DNA of 64,000 nucleotides from positions 32,995 through 96,994 of the forward strand of contig CAJQUW010007872.1 of the NCBI GenBank assembly GCA_907163375.1. The letters are read 5' to 3'. This document shows, one piece after another, positions 34,480 to 47,469 of the stretch; position 1 is the stretch's first letter; every line of letters starts with the position of its first letter. Position numbers and translations under genes: made by a program. This DNA comes from Prostheceraeus crozeri. Lineage: Eukaryota > Platyhelminthes > Polycladida > Euryleptidae. Under the pieces are notes generated by a model, which was not told where the DNA came from, made no database searches, and worked only from the letters and a program-made list of their open reading frames with translations.

Positions 34480-35615
34480 CGACATTTAGTGGGTAATATT
34501 GACTATCTCAAAATGAAGAGAGACAAAATGTGCCAGGTATAGTAGACCAAAGACATCATATATTGTATGAAGCGAAAGTTAAGATATTTGTTGTTTCTTT
34601 GACCGTCCGAGAAGGTGGGATTTCATGACTGAGAGCAGTCTAGATAGGCGAGTCCTTCTTCGTCAAAGAAAAAGAAGAATTCCGCACATTTTTCATGCAT
34701 GTAGCGCAAGCGTGTAACGCAGCGGAGAGTGATGAAGTTTCGCATTTTCAGACAATCAAAGAGATAACAAATGTGTAAAATGTCGTTTCGTATAATATGT
34801 AGTGTCTTCAGTTTATCTTACTTGTATTTTTTGACGCTTTTCTAGGGAACTGTCGATGTCGCCCTACAATGGGTCGATATTGTGTTATGCAAATATCATT
34901 ACAGACTGCACACCTCACTTTTCACCTAAAATCAGAAATTAAATCGATGGATAAATGGACTCGAGTAAGAAGAGATTTTTTTAGATATCATAGTTCATAT
35001 CAAAACCGAGAAATGCAACCGTGAGAGTCCTAAAACTGCTTTGAACTGTCGATATTACCCGACATTTTCAACGCATGGTCTGAATAGATCTAATAATCCA
35101 TATAGGGATAGATTCAAATCTTGCGAAGGCGATATTCTATGAGATAGTAAACAAGAAGGATAAAATACTGGCTATTTAGTCAGTATCTTGCTGAAAAAAA
35201 ATGCAGTTTGTTACCTATCAACAGCAGTGCCGATATTGCCCGACATTTCTGCATCGACTTCATGCGACAATATAACTTAAAACAACTAAAGAATTTGACG
35301 GAGTCAATACTATTCAGTGAAACTATATTCCCCTATGCTATGGAATAACCAATCGCTTAGCTGTCAGATGGCGCGTTAAGAAGCTGACTGATTTGCACTG
35401 ATCGGTGCAATATATTGTAGAATTCGGCGACTCACTTCACGTTTCGATATCTGTCAGGATGAGGCAATCAGAAGTGCTCCACCAACCCTCTGTTGTACTT
35501 TTGCGAGTCAACTACTTGTTGGTGCAATTTGCTGCACGTATGGATGAGTTCCTGAAGTCCTACAGCTTTATTTTGGAAAAGTGGATTAACTGTCGATGTT
35601 ACCCGACTTTACCAC
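34480..35615. repeat. Spaced stem-loop repeat, about 185-bp spacing
   Basis: CTGTCGATATTACCCGACAT or close variants occur near 34850, 35042, 35222 and 35589, spaced about 192, 180 and 367 bp (twice 183). The element is self-complementary (TGTCG/CGACA) around an ATATTACC loop. A related word in reverse orientation lies near 34486-34506. The sequence between copies is too diverged to align by eye. Confidence 0.5.
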
Positions 35616-35639
35616 ACAAATACGCTGTTGAAATATTAA

Positions 35640-37246
35640 TGGTCTAGTTCCTCTTACAGTTATTATTGAATTCCAAGTATCCATAGAACATATGATGATG
35701 ATGATTCTATTTCATTTCAATACATCACAAACAACAGATTCACATAAAAGCCGCATGCCATTGCCTTGGAAGGCATTAACAGACAAGCGTAACTAAAGTG
35801 AAAAAAGAACAAAAATTAAGTCAGAACAGTCACAAATTCTCAAATTATGCTTGAATAAACGAACAAATGTTGCAAGAGTGTATTCAGACGGTAAATTGTT
35901 CCAAATTCGGTATGCACGAAAAAGTGTTTAAGATTGCCCTTGTACGAGGAAGAAAGTTCTACTTGACATAGATTATACCACATACTGCGAGTAGAATAGT
36001 AGTATAGATAATAAAGGTTGCACTCAAGATATACATCGATGAAACCATGATGCAATTTATAAAACAGACTAAAATCATGTAAAGTACGTCTTCTTTCCAA
36101 AGATAGAGATTGAGAAAGCGTACCCTATGACTGTAGTTTCTATATGAAATATCACAACGTTTACACAACTGTTCAGTGAAGCAGGCCTATTTTTTGTACT
36201 CGTTCCAGACGCATTATGTCCTGCTTTTGAAAAGAGTGAAATGCTTGACAATTCGATTCAATGATCGATCTCACATAAGTCTTGTAGCCTCTAAGTAGAG
36301 CAGTCATGTCATGTAAACATGTGCTCCTAATCATAGTGATGAGCTACCATTTAGTCGACGTAATTTGCTGTATTTTTGGAAGATGTTAGACTGACTGATA
36401 TCTTTTCATGTGAAATTTTTCACCATTTCTCAAATCTTATCTCCATGTGATTTTCATAATTTCTGTTGCAGTTGTAATACATCTTCAAATTTCCATCTTA
36501 GCTAGCTTTTTCAAGTTTCTCAATATTACAAGAGAACTGTTTCCGTCGGATGCCTAAAGTTACTGCATGGATTCGGTTTTTCTTCAACACATTGATTTTA
36601 TCAAATTAAGGAAGGAACTCACGATCTATATCTTTATTCTAGGGTATATTGAGTAATGTTAATTCATCCTTGGGTACAATTTTCAGGACAATCTTTTAAG
36701 AACGGCAAGAGGCAGAATTATTGAACTGGACAATTTCAAAAATACAAAAGATGTACAAGTTGTCAGAGCATTTTCCTATTGTGTTCTATTAATGACAGTA
36801 TGGCAGTATGAGTCGAGAGAGGCATCATACATTTTGTCTTCACCCCTTGCTTTTTGCGTTATCCTTTGTCTGATAAAGGAGTGAATCAAGTCGCAAAATG
36901 TTGAAAGTGACATCCATGCGTTCTTGCTAACTATGCAGTTAATTATGCACGAAGTAATGATTTTGCTTTACATTACTACTAAGCCAGCGGTTTGTAAGTT
37001 GCCTCCGATTCCGGCTCCGAAGCCCTGCTGTACTCTAAGGTCTCAAGCGTGTTAATAAGCAATAAGCAACGTGCATGTTTTTATTACCTTCGCTTGCTCC
37101 TCGTTTATTGGCGCTTCCCTAGGTTTGAAAGTCGGACTATTTGTTGAATTATAGAAATAATTCTCTCAGTCGCAGATGAGAACGTTTGCTTCAAAATATT
37201 TTCAGAGAAGTTTAGTGTCCAAAGTAAATTCGAAATATTATTTCAG
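35640..37246. other. COX11 intron 2, distal part
   Basis: AT-rich, with no convincing coding region or element. It ends in ATTATTTCAG before exon 3. Confidence 0.4.
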
Positions 37247-37372
37247 GTTTATCCCGGCGAAACAGCGTTAGCTTTCTATTCTGCCAAAAACCCAACAGAT
37301 CAAGCCGTGACAGGAATCGCAACATACAATGTCTTGCCCCCTGAGGCGGGGAAGTACTTCAATAAAATTCAG
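37247..37372 (+). CDS. COX11: COX11, third coding exon
   Basis: 42 codons: VYPGETALAFYSAKNPTDQA, then VTGIATYNVLPPEAGKYFNK and IQ. This is nearly identical to VVPGETALAFYRAKNPTDKPVIGISTYNIVPFEAGQYFNKIQ in vertebrates, the core of the soluble domain. Flanked by a TTTCAG acceptor and a GTTAGT donor, both phase 0. With exon 4 it is the most conserved part of the protein. Confidence 0.96.
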
Positions 37373-37431
37373 GTTAGTTAATTAGATTCAAATTGTGAAG
37401 TCCTCGTCATTTTTAAGTTATCACATTTCAG

Positions 37432-37473
37432 TGCTTTTGCTTCGAAGAGCAACGCCTCAATCCTGGTGAAGAG
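37432..37473 (+). CDS. COX11: COX11, fourth coding exon (copper-site microexon)
   Basis: A 42-bp exon encoding CFCFEEQRLNPGEE, between a 59-bp intron (acceptor TCACATTTCAG) and a GTAAGT donor. CFCF holds the two cysteines that bind Cu(I) in COX11. The next exon should begin VDMPVFFYIDP. I searched the rest of the window by eye and did not find it, so it is probably beyond 64000, or else missed or lost. Confidence 0.93.
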
Positions 37474-38560
37474 GTAAGTCTAGCAAATTATTTTAGTTTT
37501 TACGCGCCAAAGTAAGTAAGACCTATGCGTATTACGTAGATTTATGTACTGTATGATCAATGTGAATGATGGATTGAAATTTTGGTCGTTTACTTTTCGA
37601 AATACAATTATCAAAAACAAAGTGTTACGAAATCCTCTGCGCACTACCTATGAATTAAGTAAGTAATATGTTATAAGGTTGTATAGAAAGACAGAGAGAT
37701 GAAGAGCCGGAATAAGCATTTTCATCATGATAGAACTAGAGTTCAGACAACAATAAGTTTTTGCCGGTTTATTGCTTTCAAATATCCTACGTAGATGTAC
37801 ATATACATCAACTCCTGACAACAAAGTATTAAACGCAGTTGAGTTACAGATCAGGAGAAAACCTAATGATGGATCAATGTCTGACTTTGGAAATTTTGCT
37901 GTTTTCAATTTTCACGTTTCAAAATTTCCCCTCTCTATGTCTGACTTTAATCGATGTCAAGCGATATTAATCGGCAGTTAAGGATGAGAGAATTTCAATA
38001 TCTCCTCTCACCTATTCAAGTTACGAATTGATAAAGATCTACCCGTAAGTAGGGAGATCATTTTCCGTATTTTCTAGGATTTCCTTAGTTGCCCTAACTT
38101 TTGGATGTAAGGACCCTCCATGCTCATTGGCGTCCTGATACTTCGGAGGCTCACTCCTACTTCTAAGGCACCGCACTACCTGAGGCGTCGTCATTATCTC
38201 GATAGAAGCGCTCGTCAGCTGACGTTACGTAAAAATGTAAAGTATAAAGGTCTAAGGGTGTTGGCTGCCGTTTGGTTGGCCTTGTTGCTAGTCAACGATA
38301 TTCTCTTGATTTAAATTGGAAATCCTTTCAATCAATCGATTAGAATGATTTCATTCAATCAATTTAAACAATAGAGTATTCTAAATCAATCTACAGTTTT
38401 CATAAAGGCAGGAAAATTGAAGAAAATCATCATGCCTTCAAAGAATTAGCGCACAATCGACAAGCGTAAAACTCAAACATTCTACCGTGAATAAATCTTC
38501 GACCCTTTAGGGGGAGGGGCTCCCGACGACTGGTCAATTGTTTCGTCAAGATTTGTTCTC
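37474..38560. other. Probable COX11 intron 4, start
   Basis: No coding sequence was recognised apart from short unsupported frames. It lies after the GTAAGT donor of exon 4. Confidence 0.35.
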
Positions 38561-39815
38561 GATAAATAAGACAAGGAAAATCACACCAGAAATTAGGAGG
38601 TTATTCAGGTTAGAGGGGTGATGCTTCTCCAAGCATGCTGGATGGATAGAGAAGTGCTTCCTTAAGATCATCAATACACTGAAAGACGTCAGCGACAAAT
38701 TCATCCCAACAGATGGCGGCAGAAGATAGTGTGGTGGTCACCAGAGCTTAACTCTCTAAAACATCAGTTCAGCGTCTGTTATCATCATTGGTCAGTCATC
38801 AGGAGACATCGGACGGGTGTGACATATGAGGATCTTATGAGGCATATATTCAAGCTAAAAAGTGATTTGAAGTCGCCTGCAAAAAATCAAGGAGAACTCA
38901 TGAAGAATCGGGCTGGCGTGAGCTAGAGACTTCGGCATCGCCTTACGATTTTTGTGTTAAGGGCAAGAACAGTGGAGAAGAGGCTATGGTAGATAGAAAT
39001 AGGGATCCACTCGCAATTGCTAATTTATTCGCAGATAAGTTTCATCACTCATGTACTCCATTAGACGAAACTATGAACTCTCTGATGATGAATGAGCTGT
39101 TAAGTCGCCTTATTGATGAACCTCATTTCGAAAATGATAAGAGCGTCTCATCGCGCGATATTGAGAATGTAATTACACATCTGAAAAGAAACAAATCGCC
39201 TGATCATTGAGTACTATATGCAATGCACTTACTATACGCGAGGAACGTTATTTCCCCGATGTGGTTTCAAATATTACGCATACTGCAGATGACATGTTGC
39301 TTGAAAATAAACATGTATACTCTCACTCGCAAGGATGGTTGTTCCGGAAGGCATGGCAACGTGAGAAGCTATCAGTTTAAGGGCATGACAATTGCTCCTC
39401 TATTCAATAAGAATATTGAATGAAGGAGCCATACTCTTTATCAATGATGACAAACCTGAAAGCGCGAAATTCGTCAACTGGAGAATGCTTGTCCGATCTA
39501 TTAGCTACCTTCCAAGACTACACCCTCCACTCTATTCAAATAATTGCCTCTTTCCTAGATGCCTCTAAAGCGTTTGATCGATTGTTAGATCTACTTTGGC
39601 TGAAACCTATGCAGCGCGGAGTTCACCAATCGATTGTTATATTTATTCTAAACTCATTGGTCGATTGCATCGGATTTGTTTGCTGGGGCAACGTCATTCT
39701 CATTAGTAAACCATTAGGTGTTCAAGCTGGTGTCAGGCAGAGCAGTACTTTGGGTGGAATATTCTGGAACTTTTACGTCGGGTTAAAGATGGAAGTAAGT
39801 AGAAGTTGCTCATGA
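38560..39815 (+). mobile_element. CR1/L2-like LINE fragment
   Basis: Plus-strand pieces in order: IVWWSPELNSLKHQF (the linker between endonuclease and RT), then ANLFADKFHHSC and DIENVITHLKRNKSPD. STGECLSDLLATFQDY and ASFLDASKAFDRL (RT with its catalytic Asp) follow, then VQAGVRQSSTLGGIFWN, the GVRQGG(I/V)LS motif. Many stops and frame changes show an old copy. The YADD box is not reached. Confidence 0.82.
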
Positions 39816-42800
39816 TTGCGTTGTTGAAATTACTTGACTGCATTGAGGGTTATTTCCAGGCTTGCCGTAGGAGTGGGATTGATTTCCCATGGGAAATTGC
39901 CATGGGATGGGAATAACTATTTCAGTTATGTGAACTCACATAAAAATGCGATAAAAAATCTGATAGAGCTTATTAATTTTTCTTGCATCTGTTGTATGAT
40001 TTCATAGTTATGATAATACTTATGCAAGATATGATGATGATATCAGTCTTCATTTATAAAGAAAATTAGGCAAGGAATGATTGTACGTAGACATTATTTT
40101 TATCCTTACCAACGTGTTGCTACAACAGAGGCTTTAAAGTTTTAAAGTAAATTGAGTAATCGAAATTTACGATAATTTATGCTCAACGCTTGTAAGTGAT
40201 TGATATAATTATGTTTGTTAATCTTGATTAAGAATCAGATTGTGTGACATAATGTACATGTAAGGTAAAATGAAAGCAATACTGGTTGAAATTTCTGCAT
40301 TTGATCCTCAAACATATGCATGAGGTCTGTTTTCAAACGCGGATAAATGCACTTAAGCCTACTGCATTGACTAGTTTCCATTCAGGTTGACTGGGCACTG
40401 GCATCACATGATCAATATACTGGAATATACACTAGAATAACATGCGTTCCAATACACTTGTAGGCCTATAGACTAAATACTGTTGACGATCCACTTAATA
40501 TCGCTACAACTGCTACAAGCAGGCATCCACTCGCATCGGTTAGTAGGAATATTTCAGGTAGGGACGCACGTGTAGTAGGCCTATCATGTTTACTTTGGGC
40601 TGGCTTTATGCATCGATTGTGCTTTCAACTATTCTAGCAAATTATTTTAGGCCTTACTAGTTGAGAACCCTTAAAAGGGCATGCTATGACTTCTAATTGG
40701 GAAGGTAGCTTTGCTTTTCGAAATGCAAGTCAACTGTATCTACAGTAGTCTGATAGCAAGGATTGTAGTCCTACTGGTATTTGTGGAGCCCTTTGATTTA
40801 ATTATCTAATAGCAGGCATGCTACTTAAAAGTTGCAAGCTCCATGGAGGTACTCAGATTTGATTCAGGCCTATTATGCTGCACACGGTATACTTGCAGTG
40901 GCATGGAATGTCCCCTAACCTAGCCCATAAGGGTTTCAGTCAAAACCATAGCAAAGAGATCAAAGAGATATTTGGCTTATTGGAATTATTAGGGGAAATA
41001 ATCGTAAATTTTGAAAAATTCTTAGTGAATGGGACGAAGAAATCTCGTCCCACGGCAAGCCTGGTTATTTCATATTTTCTCATATCAAGTCCCATAAACT
41101 ATTGTCGCATCCGATTGATGAAGACAAATTCGTAGGGATGACATTCAGCATTGGGCAACTGCTGACTCTTTCCGAATTTTCTTTTTCACAATTCATTAAG
41201 GCGTTAATATTCATGTGGAACCATAGCTCTAGCTTCAAATGAATGTCACGTGTATAATTCGCGAAGATCAAAGTCAGTGTCAACAGACAATATTGCATGT
41301 CGAGTAGAGCAACTGGAAGGAAATATTCGGTTCAGCACGAGATATGGCCATCACTTCTATCACGTTATTTTGCTCTCAATTCGAAAGAGCTCGTTGCGAA
41401 GTTGAATTTTCAAAATGTTCAATGTATGAATAATGAAAATACTGTATGTCAGTATATGCTACATGTCCGTGTTGAATATGCTCACGAACAATAAAAGAAC
41501 GGTTAGATCCGTGTATATGATGAACAGTGAGGAAATAATTTGACACATCATTTCTGGCTAAACAGTCCGTCGTGCAGAAGAGAGTAAACAATTCAGATGT
41601 AAATAAATAATCACCTTAGCTACAGACATTGTGCGAGTACTAAGAAATCCAAATCTCGCTGACAGAGTTTGGGTTCAAAATTTGAAATTGCAATTACGAG
41701 TGCTAATTGCTAAGTCGTGGTTATTGCCAACTATGTATAAGCCATTTGCATAGAAAGTTGACGGCAGACGGAAACTCACAGCGGGTTTAAATCAATAAAG
41801 ATGTGCAAACCGAGTCCTGAAAGAAAAAAGTCAAGAGATGATTCATGTATATCTGCCTTCCTCCAACGGTTTGTGTATGGATCACTTGCACAATATAGAA
41901 ATTTGCGCTCGAGTTTGCAAGTTCAAACTTTGCAACCGACCTCTGATTACTAATCTTGAATAATTTCGCAATCTGTGCATGTCTGGAATTCAGGTAGCGA
42001 TTTATCTTCATCCATCCTGTGAATTGACACATTTGATAAATTCTTTTATACCTTGAGGAATGGTACAGTACACAATGTCATATTCCAAGAAGAGTCTACG
42101 TTTAAGACTTGGAAAGTTCAGAACGCATGCTTAGTTGTATTTGTTGTGTTTGACGTATGTAGGGATGAGGATTATTTGCGGATCCGTGGAATTTCGCGGG
42201 GCCCTAATGAGTCTGCCTAATGCATTTTTCATTTTTTCTAGCATTATTATATGTCCATTATTTTAGGCCTCTTAGGTCCCCCCCACGATACCCCATTCTC
42301 GTGCCTGCTTATGGACTGACTGTCGTTTGATCTTCAAATGCCATCCGACGCAAGCTAACCGACACATTAAGCGATGAATAGTGCATTGAGCTCCTCCAAG
42401 GGGATTTCAAAATGATTGATGGGGTACCAAGCGCTTCAATTATGATGAAAGTTCAATGTCTCATTGCGCACGAATAATTTGATTGGAACATCCAGAGTTT
42501 AATCGATTGCATGAGCATTCGATTTTAATTCAGGGTTCCTACTTAATTAAGTTTCTCTTTGCTTGTGTAAATTTCAAACATGCCTTTTAGTTTGGCTGAG
42601 TATTGATATTAATATTTCTTGATAAACTACATTGTATTACACTAAAGGTAAAAAATTCGCTTCACCTATATTTCATATTCAAATATGAAATTAGTGATCT
42701 ACTTTTCAAAAGGTGAGTTCGACGCGGCTCGTGTTTTTATCGTTGCTGCACCATCTAACTTCAAGAAAGAAGACGAATGATTATGAAAGAGTGGAGAAAA

Positions 42801-43389
42801 ATGGTTTCAAACAGTAAATTTTGAAGTGCATGTTGTTTAATGCGAAGGTAGCTCAACTGAGTTCTTACATTCATGGTCATGACGCATCTCGGCAAGTCAG
42901 CAGAGGTAACTCATTGGCAGTGTGAAAACCTTTCCTGATCTTCAAAATTAGTTGTAAAATTTTCAGTATACGTGCATACCACTATAGTGATTAGATGTGG
43001 TTGATTTTCAGCAGGAAATGTTCTTTTGTCTAACTCTTTCTAATTGGTAATTTGAATATTGCTCGATAAAACTATGATTGTCTTTAAGAAGAGCAGATAT
43101 TCTTCTGATGTTTTTTCGACACATAAAAGTTCCTCAACTGATCTTCTATCTCACAATAATACTGTTCTTGTCAATCAAACAGCTTACCATCCCCCCACTT
43201 AAATTCAGTGAGATATCTATGCTGCTTTGACAACCATAACACATTGTCGATGAGTTTGAATGACTAATAATAGCTTCATTGTGTCAAAGATGTCAAGGAA
43301 ACTTCATTGTGTCACTTTGACTCATTATTTTTGGTTACTTTGTATCGACCTGAAAATTCCGATGATACACTGACTGTGAAATAAGCTGA
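39816..43389. other. Gene-free stretch
   Basis: AT-rich, with several TAGGCCTA words (40465, 40578, 40868). A possible solo hAT end (CAGGCTTGCCGTAGGAG) lies near 39859 and a GC-richer patch at 42165-42300. No coding region is supported. Confidence 0.35.
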
Positions 43390-44150
43390 TGACATTTTTT
43401 GCTCTCTCCTCTTTTGGATCATTTTATTTCTTCTCCTGTTGCGAACATGTTAGCTCGTGTAAATTTATGGCATAACTTTAATCACATGCTCATTGAGAGT
43501 GAAAAAGAAAGGAGATATTCTTTCAAACCCGATCTTCGTTTGATTCAGTTCCATTTCATGTGTCTGGAATACCGGTTTGAGAGGAAAACAGATTTCTAAG
43601 TGGTATTCGCATGTCAATATGATTTGTATGAAAGCTTCATCAAGGCTCTATGTCCTACGTCAACTAAAAAGATTCTGAACTAAAGATTAACTGATTGTGA
43701 TCTATGAGAATTGTGTACGCAACGTACTGGAGTAAGGTGCTCCAATGTATATGAGCTTAAATGTTGGGCAATCTGACGAGTTTGAAAGAGTTCAGCATCG
43801 AGCACATCGCATAATTTGTGATTCCTGGCATTGCGAATGCGTCGATTATCTTGTCCCTAAGACTTAGTTTCAGTGTTGCAACATGATTTGTTTCTACTTC
43901 TGTCATCTTCTGCTTGAATTCGGGGAGTGGAAAACCATAGTCATCTATTTAAACTCAGACTTAATGATCTATCACGTAGCACCAATTTGAATATGCTTGC
44001 TTCATGGCGCACACTTGTTCTAAATCAGTGGTCAACGGATGACATCGCAAGAGAAAAACTTCAATCTTTATATGAAATTGATGAAACCTAGCTTCTACCC
44101 GGGCTAGAAAATGCAGCCTTCGTCTTGACTGAATTGCGTTTCAACTGACT
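43390..44150 (+). mobile_element. LINE 3' coding fragment (CR1/L2/Rex-like)
   Basis: The plus strand reads SADDIFCSLSSFGS (the ADD box region), then SSRLYVLRQLKRF and VRNVLEYGAP-like text. SDEFERVQHRAHRIIC follows. The RLYVLRxLKR and ExVQxRAxRII motifs are typical of the thumb and C-terminal end of CR1/L2-like ORF2. It is heavily interrupted and ends just left of the large palindrome. Confidence 0.7.
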
Positions 44151-45276
44151 GAGCTAAAAAAACGATCTTCTAAACATCGACAGTAGTGCAGCAGTCATTG
44201 GCAAAGACATCGGTCAGTGGTGTAGCGAAAATTTTGGGGTCATTCCATGTCAAATCACCAAATGGCCTGTGGCTGATGTCTTCAAATTTACTTCAAATTC
44301 ACATATTTTATCCATTTGGGTCTATCTAGAGGGAATCCAAAGTTTTTTGGAAAAAAATTGAGTGGAAAATTACTTTTTTGGCATTTAAAATTCAAATTTT
44401 TTAAACATAAGCTAAAAATTTGAAAAAATTACTGTTTTTTAAAGACCTCTCACTCAGATCTCGTCACGAGTTTGAGAAAAATTCTTTTTGGACTCGCTCA
44501 AGAATGTCCATCTCTACAGGTTTCAAGTAGCAGATGTTACTTTTTTGCACCGAGAACACAGCAGTAGTCGATCAAACATAGCAAAAGAATTTGAAAAAAG
44601 TGAAAAAAATTGAAATTTCAAAAAAATCGTGAAAAATTCAGGAGCTATATTTGCATAGACTAATACTTCTCAGCGACGCATAAACACCCAAATATTGTTT
44701 GAAAAATGTGTAAAAAATTCCCTGAAGCCAGGAAAGTGTATTTCGAGTTTCGAATTTAAGGCAAGTTTTCAAAATTATGGCTTCTTTGACGGAGTCCTGT
44801 CAATTTCTCGTCAACGCTATGAATATACAAATACCTGGAGCGTAAAGTATTCAATATCCTCTATTTAGAAAAATTAAGTTGAACCCACTTTTTCGACCCA
44901 GAAGTGGATCAAATTTAAGTTTGAAAAATAGGTGAAATCGTATAGTAAAGAAACTAGTACTACCTAATATCTAATCAGTAGTATCTACATTTCTCATCAA
45001 AATATGGATCAGATATGGCGAAATGTTATAACTTCTGTTTTTATGACGGAAGGATTATCGACAAAATTTCAAAAATTATTATTTATAAGCTTACATTCAG
45101 TTAAATAGAATTTTGAGAAGTGAGAAGTATCTGTACAACTCAAAACTTAAGATCAAATGTTTTCTTGACATGTTCAGATGCGTTTACTAATATCACCTTT
45201 CACTAGTGATAAAAGCCCATCACGAATGATTCCACTTCATTACATTTCAATAAAAGTCTCCCCACTTCGTTAATAA

Positions 45277-45465
45277 TTGCGCAAACAATTATCACGCGGT
45301 CCGTTGGAGTTACGCAATACTTTGACTAGTCCCATCATATCGCTGAAGTATGACTCATTTCCAAACGTTATTGTACATATTGGTGTTGAGAATCCAGTCT
45401 CCATGAGAATCACAGAAGAATTCAGTCACCAACGTTGCGCAATTCAGTCAACGAATTCTTTATGA
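45277..45465 (+). other. Small ORF in left arm, copied in right arm
   Basis: A 62-codon frame, repeated with the same protein sequence on the opposite strand at 48217-48405. It begins with a non-ATG codon in this reading, and no family is recognised. Its exact duplication reflects the arms' identity rather than selection. Confidence 0.2.
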
Positions 45466-46212
45466 ATTCTTTACGAATTCTATAGGCGAGACATAACGTG
45501 GGATGAAAACTACGATGATTGGCGGTAGCTCTAGGACCAACGAAAGAATGCATCAGGTGTGGAAATAACTGGACAATAAAACACTTTCATTTCTGCAAGT
45601 GCCTCATCCAATTTAACATTGCGAAGTGCTGCCATTCAACGAATTGATCAACAGCCAAAAACTATACACAGAACAAGTAAGTGAAAAGTGGAAACATTAA
45701 TTACGTGTATCTGATTTATACATATCGTGCTAATTATGTGTATTAATGGCCTATGAGTATTGATAGGCCTATGTACTGAGCTCATAAGCAAAAACAAATC
45801 ATGAAAGGAAGGTTCATGCTATGTAAATGAATTATAGGAGCTGAAGTATTTCGGACAAAAAATCAAGTAGGTATGCCTACTATTAAGCAATGTAAGCTTA
45901 GACGTACTTACAAGCTTTGCATGATAGGTGTGTGAACAATGGTTATTACATGTATTTTTGAATTTGAAATTATAACTTAAATTCCTTTCCGAAATAGTCT
46001 CATCCCTTCTATTGAGAACAAAATATTTAATTAAGTTACACTTCAATCAACATTTTAAGCAAAGTTTCTTATCATAAATTTTAAGTTTAAAATTAAGTCC
46101 TAGAAATAGCACTGTGAAGATGTTGGTCATGTAAGCACTGAGAAAAATCTGAGCTTTAGATAGACATTATGACTGCCGTATTTCTTCGAATAGACCTTAC
46201 GGGGTCCACTAA

Positions 46213-47469
46213 CCCTTCTACTGGGCACCACGTGACATTGTGTCACAGGCATTTTTGTTGAATGCTACACTGCGGCTGACACTCACTGACTTTTCCTGAT
46301 TATGTATCCCAACTAAACTGACTGCTTGTGTAGTGTGAAGAGAGCTACTGATGTACATGTAAAAGACTCAAAAAAAGAGGCACTAATCTTTTTCTGTTCA
46401 TGTATATTTTTGTTTAAATTCTGCTTATTTGTATTTGAAACATTATGAGCGCAAATAATCTACTAAATAATGTTCCCTAATAATCTGCTGATGTAATGCT
46501 TCCCAAAAATTATTGCTACGATAGTTGGATAACACATAATCCTCTTATAATTGTCTTATTCATCTGCGCATGTATATTCAGGAATTAAGCATGCTTTTGC
46601 TGATTCTCATGATTCTCATGCTTTTTTCAACCTTGTGTATGAATGACTCTTTGTAAAAACGGACTAAAGTACGTTTTTTAGATGCTCTGAGTCTATTTTG
46701 AATATTTTCCCCTTACTGTTGAATGATGCACGTTATTATCTTAGAAATCATCGTTTCTGATGTGTGACGCAATGTCACGGGTTGCGCATTTTAAGTAACA
46801 GAAATAGCTGCACAGTAGAAGGGTTAAATGCTGGGCACTTAGAAGTGCGAGGTCTATAACGTATCACGATGATATGATAGCGTTTTATTAATCATGAATG
46901 TTTAATACTCATTCCCATAGTTGTTATCACTCAAAATACCACAAATCATGGATATCAAAAGATGATATTACTTAGTTGACCATCTTATTGTTAAGGCGTT
47001 TAAGTTATTAAATCTAAATAATTTCAGATGGAGAATGTCTGTTCAGTCGGAAAACATTTGGAAGGAAGATCGGCAGACCCAACCAAACCTCTTACGTAAC
47101 TGTGTCTTCGCTTGAACCATTGCCAAATGATTTGAAATTAGCCATTTCATTGAGAACCGGAATTAATATAGACAACCTGACGACGATATGCACACATCAT
47201 CGCATGCACTTCGATCAGTATTATTCATCACGGATCAAAAGTTATTGCAACATATTAAACCAACACAAGAAAGCAGTAAAGAAAAATTTGTCAACTATAT
47301 CGATCTTTTTTTGAGTCTTGTACATGTACATCAGTAGCTCTCTTCACACTACACAAGCAGTCAGTTTAGTTGGGATACATAATCAGGAAAAGTCAGTGAG
47401 TGTCAGCCGCAGTGTAGCATTCAACAAAAATGCCTGTGACACAATGTCACGTGGTGCCCAGTAGAAGGG
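46213..47469. mobile_element. piggyBac-like ends at the centre of the palindrome
   Basis: CCCTTCTACTGGGCACCACG starts at 46213 after CTAA, and its inverted copy ends at 47469 before TTAG. A third, diverged end (CCCTTCTACTGTGCAGC inverted, before TTAA) lies at 46800-46827. CCC(T)T ends at TTAA sites with an inner palindrome (GTGACATTGTGTCAC) recall piggyBac elements. This assignment is tentative, because no DDD transposase was recognised. Confidence 0.4.
47028..47314 (+). CDS. Possible exon of a transposon protein in the palindrome spacer
   Basis: After an acceptor-like TAATTTCAG (ending 47027) the second frame runs for about 95 codons. It reads CLFSRKTFGRKIGRPNQTS, LPNDLKLAISLRTGINIDNL, then TTICTHHRMHF and KSYCNILNQHKKAVKK. 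The Cys/His spacing and basic content look like a real DNA- or zinc-binding protein piece. It ends at 47314, a few bases inside the right arm, so the end may be truncated. I do not recognise the family. It probably belongs to the transposon whose ends surround it. Confidence 0.4.

Noticed and set aside
43333-43380. Last COX11 exon near 43340 (text resembling YRPEN…DD)
   Set aside because: The frame does not give FYIDPEF, and no acceptor or continuing conserved sequence follows.
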